Positions 46,878 to 55,579 of a stretch of DNA of 64,000 nt are shown piece by piece. Both the position numbers and the translations under genes were made by a program. Each line of letters begins with the position of its first letter. Positions within the stretch are counted from its first letter, which is position 1. The notes below the pieces were generated by a model, which did no database searches, was not told the DNA's origin, and saw nothing but the letters and a program-made list of their open reading frames with translations. The stretch is from Trebonia sp963785645 (GTDB lineage: Bacteria; Actinomycetota; Actinomycetes; Streptosporangiales; Streptosporangiaceae), in assembly GCA_963785645.1 (NCBI GenBank), contig CAWAWG010000016.1:248001-312000 (forward strand), read 5' to 3'.

Positions 46878-47774
46878 TCACCTGGTCACGTCCTTGGTCG
46901 CGAAGTTCGCCCACGCGGCCGCGAGGAACACCACGACGTAGACCGCTTGGATCGCGAACCCGCGCTGGATGTCCGGCCAGTAGATGGGCTGACGGAAGAA
47001 GTCGATCCACGCCAGCCAGTACCGGGTTGGCAGGTACGGCTGTACCACGCTCGCAGCGCCGAGCGTGACAAGCACCTCGCTGGCGACAAGCACCGCGAGG
47101 GCGCCGAGCGCGGCTCCCAGGGCGGAGTCGGTAAGTGTGGACAGGAACAGCGCGATCGCCGCGACGCCCAGCATCGAGACCGTGATGAACGCCATCGCGC
47201 CGAGGACCCGTTCGATGAGATCGAGGAAGGTCAGCGGAGCACCGGACAACGAGGTGATCGACGCCCCCGATGACAGGCCTGCGGTGGGCGCACCCCCGGC
47301 GCCGGAGCTGATCGAGCCGGAGGTCCCGGGCGCGAAGCCGACGGCCGCGGCGCGGGACGGGCCAAGGATCAGCACGCCGGTGGCGTAGGAGGTCACCGCG
47401 ACGGCGATGACGGTGATCAGCGTGAACACGGTCACCGAGATGAGCTTGGCGACCAGCAGCCGGGTCCGGCCCACCGGGCGGGCCAGCAGGTAGCGCAGCG
47501 TGCCGGTCGAGGCCTCGCCCGCGATCGAATCGCCGGCCATCACCGCGACGGAGACCGGCAGGAACACCGGCAGCACGAGCGCCAGCGCCGCCGCCGGGTA
47601 CAGTTGCCCCTCGTTGAGCACGGCGGACAGGAACGCGCTGCCCGAACCCGGCGCCGGCGCGATGTGCGTCACCGCGATGAAGATCGCCACGAGCAGCGGC
47701 AGCGCGCAGATCATCCCGATCGTCAGCCAGGTCCGCGGCCGCCGGACCAGCTTGAACAGCTCTACCGCGATCAC
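46878..47774 (-). CDS. ABC-2 type transporter permease
   Basis: 298 residues with about six membrane segments; starts VELFKLVRRPRTWLTIG, with the typical SIAGEASTGTLRYLLARPVG loop before the second helix pair. A Ser/Gly-rich extracytoplasmic loop lies at about 150-185. The ATG overlaps the stop of the upstream ATPase gene (four bases). Forms an exporter with the adjacent ATPase; cargo unknown. Confidence 0.9.
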   Translation of the reverse strand: MIAVELFKLVRRPRTWLTIGMICALPLLVAIFIAVTHIAPAPGSGSAFLSAVLNEGQLYPAAALALVLPVFLPVSVAVMAGDSIAGEASTGTLRYLLARPVGRTRLLVAKLISVTVFTLITVIAVAVTSYATGVLILGPSRAAAVGFAPGTSGSISSGAGGAPTAGLSSGASITSLSGAPLTFLDLIERVLGAMAFITVSMLGVAAIALFLSTLTDSALGAALGALAVLVASEVLVTLGAASVVQPYLPTRYWLAWIDFFRQPIYWPDIQRGFAIQAVYVVVFLAAAWANFATKDVTR

Positions 47775-48718
47775 GATTCAACCTCGTCGGCGGTGGCGGC
47801 GCTTTCGGCGCTTGCGCCGCTGAACTCGTCGGACCCGGATCCTGTCACGTCGAGCACAATCTCCTCCAGGGTGCGCCGCTGCGCGACCAGAGACCGGACC
47901 GGTACCCCCGCCTCAACGAGCCGTGCGTTGAGAACCGCCGCGTCGTCCGACTTGACCAGTAGCTCTGCCCCGTCCCGGCGTTCGACGAGCCCGTCGAGCG
48001 TGGCCACGGCCCGTTCTGGATCATCGGTGGCGACCAGCACGCGACCGGTCGGCTGTTCCAGGTCAGCGAGCTGATCCTGCAGCACCAGCCGGCCGGAGTC
48101 GAGAACCCCGATCCTGGTGCACAGCGCGGAGACCTCGGACAGCAGGTGGCTAGACAGGAAGATCGTCACGCCGTCGGCGTTCAGCCTGATCAACAGGGTG
48201 CGCATGTCCTTGATGCCGCGCGGGTCCAGGCCGTTGGTCGGCTCGTCGAGGATGAGCAGCCGGGGGCGGCGCACCAGGGCCGCGGCCAGGCCGAGCCGCT
48301 GCCGCATGCCGAGCGAGTAGGCGCGCACCGGCCGCCGGTCGATGCCGGACAGGCCGACCTCTTCCAGAGCCTCGTCGACGCGTCGCCGCCGGGTCCGGCG
48401 CGACCCCTGCGACCCCGCGGCGTCGAACAGCCGCAGGTTCGCGCGGCCGGACAGGTGCGGGTATGCCCCGGGCTCCTCGATGATCGCGCCGATCTGCGGC
48501 AGCACCCGGCCGACGTGCCGGGGAACCGGCTCGCCGAGCACCGAGATCGACCCGCTGGTCGCGTACACCAGGCCCAGCAGCATGCGGACCAGCGTGGTCT
48601 TGCCGCTGCCGTTGGGGCCGAGCAGCCCGTAGCGGTCGCCCTCGCGGACGTCGAGGTTGACCTCGTGCACGGCCTCGACGTGGCCGAAGCGCTTGGTCAG
48701 GTTCTCGGTTCTGATCAT
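47771..48718 (-). CDS. ABC transporter ATP-binding protein
   Basis: 315 residues from ATG 48718. Walker A LLGPNGSGKTTLVRMLLGLV, signature YSLGMRQRLGLAAALVRRP, Walker B LLILDEPTNGLDPRG and the H-loop LSSHLLSEV are complete. The C-terminal extension of about 90 residues is of the DrrA/CcmA-like type. The ATG overlaps the upstream TGA (TGATG), coupling it to the secreted protein gene. Confidence 0.95.
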   Translation of the reverse strand: MIRTENLTKRFGHVEAVHEVNLDVREGDRYGLLGPNGSGKTTLVRMLLGLVYATSGSISVLGEPVPRHVGRVLPQIGAIIEEPGAYPHLSGRANLRLFDAAGSQGSRRTRRRRVDEALEEVGLSGIDRRPVRAYSLGMRQRLGLAAALVRRPRLLILDEPTNGLDPRGIKDMRTLLIRLNADGVTIFLSSHLLSEVSALCTRIGVLDSGRLVLQDQLADLEQPTGRVLVATDDPERAVATLDGLVERRDGAELLVKSDDAAVLNARLVEAGVPVRSLVAQRRTLEEIVLDVTGSGSDEFSGASAESAATADEVES

Positions 48719-49854
48719 CACTGGTTTCCAGGGAAGTGGAAGTGCGGGCGCTGGGTGAGTGCGTCGGCGGCCTGCTCCATCGCGGCCTTGGTGACGAACC
48801 CCGCCAGCAGGAACGTGTCCGGCGAGTGAGCCGGCTTGACCAGCGCGAGGTTGATCAGCGGGGCGCTGGCGATGGCGGCGGTGCCGTCGGCGACGCTCAG
48901 CTGCGCCGCGCCGTCGTCGAGCGCGGTGCTGAGCAGCCCGTTGCCGGTGCTTGGGGGGAAGGCGAGCACCGCGAAGGCGGTCAGGCCGCTGCCGTAGATG
49001 TGGATCTGGGGAAGGGGTGAGCGCTGCTGGGCGAACCCGGCGAGGTGCCACGGCAGCCGGACCGTGGCCAGGTTCTTCAGCACCCCGGCGAAGCTGGCCG
49101 GAGTCGTGGTGGTGAAGCCGGCACCAGGGCCGGCTTGCGGCGTCAGCACGCTGCCGCCCGGCGTCCACGGCCCGACTTGAAGGAACTGGGACTGCAAGGC
49201 CGGGACGGAGGAGGCGCGGCCGAAGATCTGCACGAGCAGCGGGATCCCGGTTCCCGGCGCCGCCCAGATATCGACCTGCGCGATCGTGGACCGGCTGCTC
49301 GCCGGGCTGACCGCGAGGCCGGCCGCGCTCTGCCCCGCTACCCGCCGCGGCGGCAGGGAACTCAGCTTCGCGCCCGCGCCGGCCCAGCTGATCAGCCGGA
49401 CGGCGAGGGACGACGGCACGAGGTCAGCGGCTCTAGGCAGCCGGACCGTTTCCGCGCCGACGATTCCGGTGAGCAGCTGCTGGCCGGAATCCCAGACGTA
49501 GGTGCTGTCGCCGAGTTGGTAGGTGTCGTTCTCGCCGACATCGGACAGCGTGTCCACCCGCCAGCGGTCCGTTGACGCCTGCCAGACCCGTAGCCGGGTC
49601 ACTCCGTCGAGCAGCGGAGTCACGCTGGAGAAAGCAGGCAGCGGCGGGAGGCCGAAGTTCGCGTTGCTTTCCGCGTAACCAGCGAACGACAGCCGCTGGG
49701 AGCCGAGGATCCGCTGCTCAAGCTGTTGCGCGGTGAGGTTCGGCACGCTCACGGGGAGCGCGCTGGCCAGGGCCGGAAGGCAGCACAGCGCCGCGACGCC
49801 GGCCAACACGGCAACCCAGCGCCATCTGACGTGCCACCTGTGCCCTGACCGCAC
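48718..49854 (-). CDS. Secreted LolA-like protein in the ABC operon
   Basis: 378 residues. N-terminal signal with helix at about 12-32, then a LolA-like beta-domain (LRVWQASTDRWRVDTLSD, NDTYQLGDSTYVWDSGQQLL, SRSTIAQVDIWAAPGTGIPL). Actinobacteria often encode such a protein ahead of a two-component ABC exporter, as here. It may carry a lipid substrate or sense envelope state; unproven. Confidence 0.75.
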   Translation of the reverse strand: MRSGHRWHVRWRWVAVLAGVAALCCLPALASALPVSVPNLTAQQLEQRILGSQRLSFAGYAESNANFGLPPLPAFSSVTPLLDGVTRLRVWQASTDRWRVDTLSDVGENDTYQLGDSTYVWDSGQQLLTGIVGAETVRLPRAADLVPSSLAVRLISWAGAGAKLSSLPPRRVAGQSAAGLAVSPASSRSTIAQVDIWAAPGTGIPLLVQIFGRASSVPALQSQFLQVGPWTPGGSVLTPQAGPGAGFTTTTPASFAGVLKNLATVRLPWHLAGFAQQRSPLPQIHIYGSGLTAFAVLAFPPSTGNGLLSTALDDGAAQLSVADGTAAIASAPLINLALVKPAHSPDTFLLAGFVTKAAMEQAADALTQRPHFHFPGNQ

Positions 49855-49931
49855 CGTTGCAGTGTAATTGGCCGTTCTCAGCCTGAGCCGGCTAACGGCT
49901 GTTGGCCTGGTTACCTTGTTCTTACCTAGTC

Positions 49932-50050
49932 GGGCACGTCACCACCGGAGACACGCGGCCCGGGCGGGAGAACGGGGTATACGGGCGCGCGGGACGGCCG
50001 TGCCGACGCTGCGGCACCCCGATCGGTGGCGGCGTTATCGGCCCGTCGTT
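49932..50050 (+). pseudogene. Remnant of a second Nei zinc-finger C-terminus
   Basis: This stretch encodes HVTTGDTRPGRENGVYGRAG and then RPCRRCGTPIGGG, clearly similar to the nei segment at about 45638-45740 but without the final CxxC. It lies directly before the aldehyde dehydrogenase, in a frame that runs into it without being part of it. Most simply a decayed duplicate of nei. Confidence 0.65.
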
Positions 50051-50081
50051 TCTCCGGCGCGCGTGCGCTACGCTCAAAGAA

Positions 50082-50097
50082 CTAGAACTTGTTCTAG
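50082..50097. promoter_or_regulatory. KstR-like palindrome upstream of aldehyde dehydrogenase
   Basis: CTAGAACTTGTTCTAG is a perfect 16-bp palindrome of the TAGAAC-N2-GTTCTA type known for KstR, the TetR-family repressor of sterol catabolism genes. It lies 30 bases before the ATG at 50127. Confidence 0.6.
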
Positions 50098-50126
50098 ATA
50101 AGGTCGCGGGTCCGAGGAGAGTTGCC

Positions 50127-51659
50127 ATGGCCATCGTGCAAGCCCTGTCCCCCACCTCAGACGGCCACCGCCGGCTCGGCCTGACCAGTCCGGCGACGCG
50201 GGAACCGGTCGGCGAGATCACCGTGAGCACGCCGACCGAGGTCACCGCCGCGATCGCGCGGGCCCGGGCGGCACAACCCGCCTGGGCGGCACTCCCGGCG
50301 GCGGAACGGGCCGCGGTCATCGCCAGGGCACTGGACGTGCTGCTGGCCCGCAAGGACGAGATCTGCGCGACGGTCCAGGGAGAATCCGGCAAGCCGCTGG
50401 TCGAGGCGCTGGCTATCGAGATCGTGCCGTCCTTCGACTTCATCAACTACTGGGCCGGCCGGGCCGCCAAGGATCTCGCCGACGAGCGGATCGGCCTGCA
50501 CGGCTACCTGAAGCCGCTGAAAAAGCTCTACATCCACTACCAGCCGCTCGGTGTTGTCGGCGTGATCACGCCCTGGAACGGCCCGTTCGTGCTGTCGGTT
50601 AACCCGACCGTCCAGGCGCTGCTCGCGGGTAACGCGGTGGTGCTCAAACCATCGGAAATCACCCCGCATTCCGGCGGCTGGGCTGCGAAGGTGCTGTGGG
50701 AGGCGGGCGTGCCCGAGGATGTGCTGCAACTGGTTCACGGCGACGGCGAGTCGGGCGCGGCGCTGGTCAACGGCGACATCGACAAGATCTCCTTTACCGG
50801 CAGCGTCGGCACCGGCAAGAAGATCGCCGCGGCCTGCGCCAGCCGGCTCATTCCGTGCTCGCTGGAGCTGGGCGGCAAGGACGCGATGATCGTGTGCTCA
50901 GACGCCGACCTGGAACGCGCCGCCAACGGCGCGGTGTACCTGTCGATGTTCAACAGCGGCCAGGTCTGTATAGGCGTCGAGCGCATCTACGTGATGGACA
51001 GCGTCGCCGACGAGTTCATCAGGCTGGTCACGGATAAAGCCGCGGCGGTGACTTACGGCCAGGGTAACGACGTGGGCCCGCTGTTCTGGGACCGGCAGCT
51101 CGAGATCGTCAGCCGCCACGTCGAGGACGCCAGGGCCAAGGGCGCGACCATCCTGGTCGGCGGCGAGGCCGACACCGATAAGGGCCTGTACTACAAGCCC
51201 ACCGTCGTCGTCGACCTGACCCACGACATGGACCTGATGAACGAGGAGACCTTCGGCCCGGTGGTCGCCATCATGCGGGTCAAGGACGAGGACGAGGCCG
51301 TGCGGCTGGCCAACGATTCCAGGTACGGCCTGAGCGGCAGCATCTTCACCAAGGACCCGAAAAAGGCCATGCGGCTCGGCAAGCAGCTCAAAACCGGATC
51401 AGTTGTCCACAACGACGCGGCGGTGATCTACGGCGTCGCCGAGGCGCCGTTCGGCGGGCGCAAGGACAGTGGGCTCGGGCAGGTCAACGGCCGCAACGCG
51501 ATTCGGAGCTACACCCACGCGCTGCCGATTTTGATCGACCGCTGGGGCCGGACGAAGGAAGAAATCTGGTACCCCTACGCTGATAAGACCGTCAAGACCC
51601 TTGAGTCCACCGTCAAGTTCCTCTTCGGCAATCGCCTCAGTCGCCGCCTCGTGCGCTAG
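50127..51659 (+). CDS. Aldehyde dehydrogenase (succinate-semialdehyde dehydrogenase-like)
   Basis: 510 residues from ATG 50127 with GAGGAG upstream. NAD(P) site: GVVGVITPWNGPFVLSVNP, then GNAVVLKPSE and FTGSVGTGKKI; catalytic glutamate in SLELGGKDAM and catalytic cysteine in NSGQVCIGVERIYV; EETFGPVVAIMRVKDEDEAV in the C-terminal part. The C-terminal 40 residues are extended and hydrophobic/basic. The KstR-like box suggests induction with sterol or terpenoid breakdown. Exact aldehyde unknown. Confidence 0.92.
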   Translation: MAIVQALSPTSDGHRRLGLTSPATREPVGEITVSTPTEVTAAIARARAAQPAWAALPAAERAAVIARALDVLLARKDEICATVQGESGKPLVEALAIEIVPSFDFINYWAGRAAKDLADERIGLHGYLKPLKKLYIHYQPLGVVGVITPWNGPFVLSVNPTVQALLAGNAVVLKPSEITPHSGGWAAKVLWEAGVPEDVLQLVHGDGESGAALVNGDIDKISFTGSVGTGKKIAAACASRLIPCSLELGGKDAMIVCSDADLERAANGAVYLSMFNSGQVCIGVERIYVMDSVADEFIRLVTDKAAAVTYGQGNDVGPLFWDRQLEIVSRHVEDARAKGATILVGGEADTDKGLYYKPTVVVDLTHDMDLMNEETFGPVVAIMRVKDEDEAVRLANDSRYGLSGSIFTKDPKKAMRLGKQLKTGSVVHNDAAVIYGVAEAPFGGRKDSGLGQVNGRNAIRSYTHALPILIDRWGRTKEEIWYPYADKTVKTLESTVKFLFGNRLSRRLVR

Positions 51660-51746
51660 CCAGCCACGGGCCGGGGTTTCCACCCCGGACCTCAGAGTGG
51701 TGGACGCCGACCCCAGGCGGTCACCATTGCGGGGCCTGCTGCCCGG

Positions 51747-51906
51747 TCATGTCGCGGATCCTTCGATCACGCCGTACGGGGTTGCGACCGGGTGTATCTG
51801 GCCAGGCCGTAGCCCGGCCGTGGTCAGCAGCTTGCCATACTCGGCATTGGTTCGTTCCTGCCCGCCGGTGACCAGCAACATGTTCAGGTCGCTGAGCAGA
51901 ACCGGC
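51747..51906 (-). pseudogene. C-terminal fragment of an O-methyltransferase
   Basis: In one frame this encodes SDLNMLLVTGGQERTNAEYG, then a KLLTTAGLRPGQ segment and a terminal VATPYGVIEGSAT, the typical end of class-2 O-methyltransferases (PF00891). The upstream methyltransferase sequence is absent; the fragment abuts the truncated hydrolase start. Confidence 0.55.
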
Positions 51907-52069
51907 AGGGCTTCGCGCGGATCACCTGGAACCCGGCTCCGGCGAGCGCCGGCACCTGGTGCCGCCAGAGCCGCCCGGAGTCGGGAAAGCCGTGCAGCAG
52001 CACCACCGGCCGCCCCTGCCCGGTGACCTCGTACTCGATCCCGACCCCGTTGACGTCTACCCGGCCCAT
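51884..52069 (-). pseudogene. N-terminal fragment of an alpha/beta hydrolase
   Basis: ATG 52069 with GGAGG upstream opens VDVNGVGIEYEVTGQGRPVV and LLHGFPDSGRLWRHQVPALA, an epoxide-hydrolase-like start. After GFQVIR the frame runs into unrelated residues and stops at 51884, so only about 50 of some 280 residues remain. The junction with the O-methyltransferase fragment indicates a deletion. Confidence 0.7.
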
Positions 52070-52265
52070 CGGTGTTCCTCCCTGTACAGCGCAGAGACTA
52101 GCGCGAGAGGCTGCTCACGGACAGAACCCGGTCCGGTGATGCCCGGGCGGGCCTGGCCGTTGGCGGTCAGGTTTACGAAATGCCGACGGGGAAGTGTAAT
52201 CAGGAGAACGGGCCGACGACCGCTTGCGTCCGTGCACGTCCGTCACTCAAGTCTCCGGAGTGGGC

Positions 52266-52499
52266 ATGACCATAGGTACCGGACTCGTCCTCCTGGTCAC
52301 GGTGGCGGTCATCGTCCTGCTGCTGCTATCGGTGCTGCGCCCGCGGCGCCGGCGCCTGGTGAACAGGGGGCGGCGCCGCGGCGGCTACCGCCGGCGACGA
52401 ATGGATGCGATCAAAAGAGCCGCAGCCGCCGATATCGCCCTGATTCAGGCGGACGACCGGTTCCTTGGACGGCAGGCCGGCCCAGACCAGGAAAGCTAA
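52266..52499 (+). CDS. Small single-helix membrane protein
   Basis: 77 residues from ATG 52266. One strong membrane helix (GLVLLVTVAVIVLLLLSVL) followed by a very basic stretch (RPRRRRLVNRGRRRGGYRRR) and a short helix. No family recognised. Convergent with the LLM gene; stops only 20 bases apart. Confidence 0.55.
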   Translation: MTIGTGLVLLVTVAVIVLLLLSVLRPRRRRLVNRGRRRGGYRRRRMDAIKRAAAADIALIQADDRFLGRQAGPDQES

Positions 52500-52519
52500 C
52501 TGACCAGGAAAGCTGAAGG

Positions 52520-53372
52520 TCAGAACACGATGTCGGCCAGGCGCTTGACCTCGTCCACGTCGTCGGTCCCGGTGTTGAACGAGATCTCGTCGACGCCCAG
52601 GTCGGCGAACGAGGAGATCGCCTCCCTGACCTTTGCCGGCGAGTCGCACACGGCCCCGGCGACGATTTCGGCGAACCCGGGGGCCACGCTGTAGTAGTCG
52701 TGCACGTTCTGCCTGCCCTTGTCGCTGTCGCCGAGCGCGAAGTAGGCTAGGGCGACCAGCCGCGGCGCGCCCTGCGCGGCCGGCCCGCTGCCACGCGTCC
52801 CTGGCCGCGTCGAACGCCGGGGCGGCCATGGGCGCCGGGACGGATCCGCCGATGTAGCCCTCGCCCCAGCGGGCCATCCGGTCCAGCGCAGCCGGCGCGA
52901 ACCCGCCGAACAGCATGGGGATCTGCCGGGTCTCCGGCGGCACGGCCGGGTTCGGGCCGCCGCCGACCGGCTCGCCGCGCCAGATGTCGCGGTAGGTCTG
53001 CAGATCAAGGTCCATCCGAGCGCCCCGCCCGTTGGATCCGTAGCCCGCTGCGATGAAGTCGTCCGGGCGCTGGCCGACTCCGAGGCCGAGGGTCAGACGG
53101 CCGCCGGACACCCCGTCGATCCCGGCCAGCTCCTTGGCCAGCAGCGGTCCGGGCCAGGTGGTGGCCAGCAGCACGCCGCTGATCAGCTCGACCCGGCTGG
53201 TCACCGCGGCCGCCGCGGCGAGGGCGACGGTGTCCGACAAGCCGGGGTAAGCCTGGCGACCGACCGTGGTCAGCGAGGCGAATCCCGCCTCCTCGGCAAG
53301 TCTTGCCCAGGCCGGGACCACGGCCGGGCGCATGTTCCTGACCTGGTTCGGGATGCCGATACCGACCTTCAT
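52520..53372 (-). CDS. LLM class flavin-dependent oxidoreductase (frameshifted)
   Basis: About 284 residues from ATG 53372. Luciferase-like fold: MKVGIGIPNQVRNMRP, the strand SRVELISGVLLATTWPGPLL and RLTLGLGVGQRPDDFIAAGY, plus IPMLFGGFAPAALDRMARWG. A frame change near 52790 separates the C-terminal part (FALGDSDKGRQNVHDYYSV, VDEISFNTGTDDVDEVKRLA). Probably uses F420 or FMN; substrate unknown. Confidence 0.85.
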
Positions 53373-53566
53373 CGTGTCAGTCTCCTTAGATCAGCCGGGT
53401 GATTGCGAGGCAGCACGCGCGGGCGAAGGCCGGGCGCGTGGCTAATGTACCGTTCCGGCCCCGCCGCCGCGGCCACCGTCACACAGTTCCGGAAGATTCA
53501 CTTCTTTTCACAACAACCTCACCCGTATTCTGTCTCCTGCAAAGCTCGCGAGAGAAGACGAGGCTA

Positions 53567-53974
53567 ATGACCGTTCTGCTCGGCCGCCGGGAATCGTTCA
53601 ATGCCGCACACCAGCTGTACAACCCGGACCTGTCCGATGACGACAACAAGCGCCGGTTCGGGAAGTGCACGAACCTGCACGGGCACAACTACCTCCTAGA
53701 GGCGGTCGTGGCGGGCGAGATCGATCAGGCCAGCGGTTACATCCTGGACCTGCAATTGTTGTCGGAGATCATGATCAGGCAGGTCATCCGCGACGTGGAT
53801 CACCGCAACCTGAACACCGACGTTCCGTGGCTCACCGGGCTCATCCCGACCGCGGAAAACCTGGCCGTGACATTCTGGGCGCGGCTCCAGCCCGAGCTTC
53901 CGAAGGGACTGCTGCGGTCGGTCCGGATCTGGGAGACCGACAAGAACTGGGCCGAGTTTGGTGAACGGCCGTGA
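53567..53974 (+). CDS. 6-pyruvoyltetrahydropterin synthase / QueD family
   Basis: 135 residues. Zinc ligands: His in FNAAHQLYN and two in LHGHNYLLEA; the catalytic cysteine is in FGKCTNLHGHNY. DVDHRNLNTD and PTAENLAVTFWARL match the family. The start ATG 53567 gives the standard length. No other queuosine-pathway gene is near; instead the stop overlaps an SDR gene (GTGA), which favours a pterin route. Confidence 0.9.
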   Translation: MTVLLGRRESFNAAHQLYNPDLSDDDNKRRFGKCTNLHGHNYLLEAVVAGEIDQASGYILDLQLLSEIMIRQVIRDVDHRNLNTDVPWLTGLIPTAENLAVTFWARLQPELPKGLLRSVRIWETDKNWAEFGERP

Positions 53975-54723
53975 GCCCCGGGCCCCGGGAGGGCACGTTC
54001 ACCCGCGGCGAGGCGTGGCTGGCCAGACGGCTGATAGTGGTTACGGGGGCCGGCCGCGGGATCGGAGCGGCCACCGCCGCGGCCGCGGCGGCGGCAGGCG
54101 CTCACGTCGTCCTAGCCGCCCGGGACGGTCAGGCTCTCGACCGCGTGGCTGGTCAGATCAGGGAGGCGGGCGGCCAGGCGACGCCGGTGCCGACCGACGT
54201 GAGCAGCGAGGCCGCCGTCGAGCGGCTGTTTGCCGAGGTCACCAGGATCGGCCGGCCGAGCGCGCTGGTCTGCGCGGCCGGCGTGCTGACGGCCGCACCC
54301 TTCGCCGGAACCACATCGGCGATGTGGCACGAGACACTCGGAGTCAACCTGACCGGCGCGTTCCTGTGCTGCCGGGCGGCCTTCACCGCGATGGCCGACG
54401 CCGGTGAAGGCCGCATCGTCAACATCTCGTCGCTGTCTGGCGTGTACGCCACGGAGAAGTTCCCCGGACTGGCCGCGTACAGCGTTTCCAAGTTCGGAGT
54501 GATCGGCCTCACCGAGGCGATCGCGGTCGAGGGTAAGGAACACCGCATCAGCGCCGTCTGCGTTAGTCCGGGCGCGGTCGACACCGAGATGCTGCGACGG
54601 TCCTATCCAGGGCTGCGCCCGGGCCTTACCGCCGAGGAGGTCGCGGAGTTTATCGTCGCGCTGCTGAACAGCCCGCTGGCCCCCGCCAGCGGGGCAAACA
54701 TCCCGCTGTTCTCGAATGCCTAG
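53971..54723 (+). CDS. SDR oxidoreductase coupled to PTPS (possible sepiapterin reductase-like)
   Basis: 250 residues from GTG 53971, overlapping the PTPS stop. SDR motifs: VVTGAGRGIGAATAAAA, a CAAGVL strand in place of NNAG, NISSLSG and the catalytic YSVSK. Tight coupling with PTPS suggests it reduces the pyruvoyl side chain, the role of sepiapterin reductase; this is inference from context. Confidence 0.85.
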   Translation: MSPGPREGTFTRGEAWLARRLIVVTGAGRGIGAATAAAAAAAGAHVVLAARDGQALDRVAGQIREAGGQATPVPTDVSSEAAVERLFAEVTRIGRPSALVCAAGVLTAAPFAGTTSAMWHETLGVNLTGAFLCCRAAFTAMADAGEGRIVNISSLSGVYATEKFPGLAAYSVSKFGVIGLTEAIAVEGKEHRISAVCVSPGAVDTEMLRRSYPGLRPGLTAEEVAEFIVALLNSPLAPASGANIPLFSNA

Positions 54724-54736
54724 TTCTGCGGGCTGG

Positions 54737-55579
54737 CTACCTCTTGCGGGCCACCGCGCCCCATACGGTCGACGAGCCCTCATCGCCGGCAAACGGATCG
54801 GGGCGCCATTCCTCGACCGGTACGATCCCGGGTTCCACGAGATCCATGCCGTTGAAGAACTGCGCTACCTGCTCGCGGCGGCGAGAAGCGAATTTCCAGT
54901 CCGCCATCGAGGCCGTGATATCCCTGACACCCGCCAGCGCTTCGGTGTCGAAGAGGTCCGAGCCGACGTGCGAAATGGCGAGGTAACTGCCCGACGGGAC
55001 CGCGTCCATAATTCTCGCCACGATCGAGTACGGCTCGTCGGCGTCCGGTATCGCGTGCAGGATGGCGACCAGCGTGACCGCAACCGGGCGGGTGAAGTCG
55101 AGTAGCCCGCCGGCCCGGCTGAGAATCGCGGCGGTGTCGCGCAGGTCAGCGTCGACGTACTCGGTGGCGCCGGCGTGGTGGCTGGTCAGCAGCGCGCGTG
55201 CGTGGGCAAGCACAATTGGGTCGTAGTCGACGTAGACGACGCGCGACTCGGGCGCGACCGCCTGAGCGACCTCATGCGTGTTGCCCTTCGTCGGGATGCC
55301 GGTCCCGATGTCCAGGAACTGGCGCAGCCCCGCCTCGCCGGCCAGGTAACGAACGGCCCGGCCGAGGAACGCCCGGTTCGCGCGTGAACTGAAGGCCGCC
55401 TTCGGGTCGATCTCAAGCCATGCGTCCGCGGCCGCCCGGTCGGCCGCGTAGTTGTCCTTGCCGCCGAGCAGGTAGTCATACATCCGGGCCTGGTGCGCCA
55501 CGCTCGTGTCAAACGGGTGCGACCAGGCCTGGGCCGAGGTCTCGGCGTCACTCTGCACGGAAGACTCGTGGCTTGTCAT
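54737..55579 (-). CDS. SAM-dependent methyltransferase, DUF574 family
   Basis: 280 residues from ATG 55579 with AAAGG upstream. Motifs: VAHQARMYDYLLGGKDNYAA, QFLDIGTGIPTKGNTHEVAQ, VVYVDYDPIVLAHARAL, ILHAIPDADEPYSIVA and a C-terminal VWGAVARKR. Very similar to the copy at 58310 in length and in nearly every motif, suggesting a duplication with the intervening genes inserted later or a paralogous pair. Confidence 0.9.
   Translation of the reverse strand: MTSHESSVQSDAETSAQAWSHPFDTSVAHQARMYDYLLGGKDNYAADRAAADAWLEIDPKAAFSSRANRAFLGRAVRYLAGEAGLRQFLDIGTGIPTKGNTHEVAQAVAPESRVVYVDYDPIVLAHARALLTSHHAGATEYVDADLRDTAAILSRAGGLLDFTRPVAVTLVAILHAIPDADEPYSIVARIMDAVPSGSYLAISHVGSDLFDTEALAGVRDITASMADWKFASRRREQVAQFFNGMDLVEPGIVPVEEWRPDPFAGDEGSSTVWGAVARKR

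Noticed and set aside
49902..50126. N-terminal extension of the aldehyde dehydrogenase
   Set aside because: The extension is a Nei zinc-finger remnant; the real start at 50127 has GAGGAG and matches family length.
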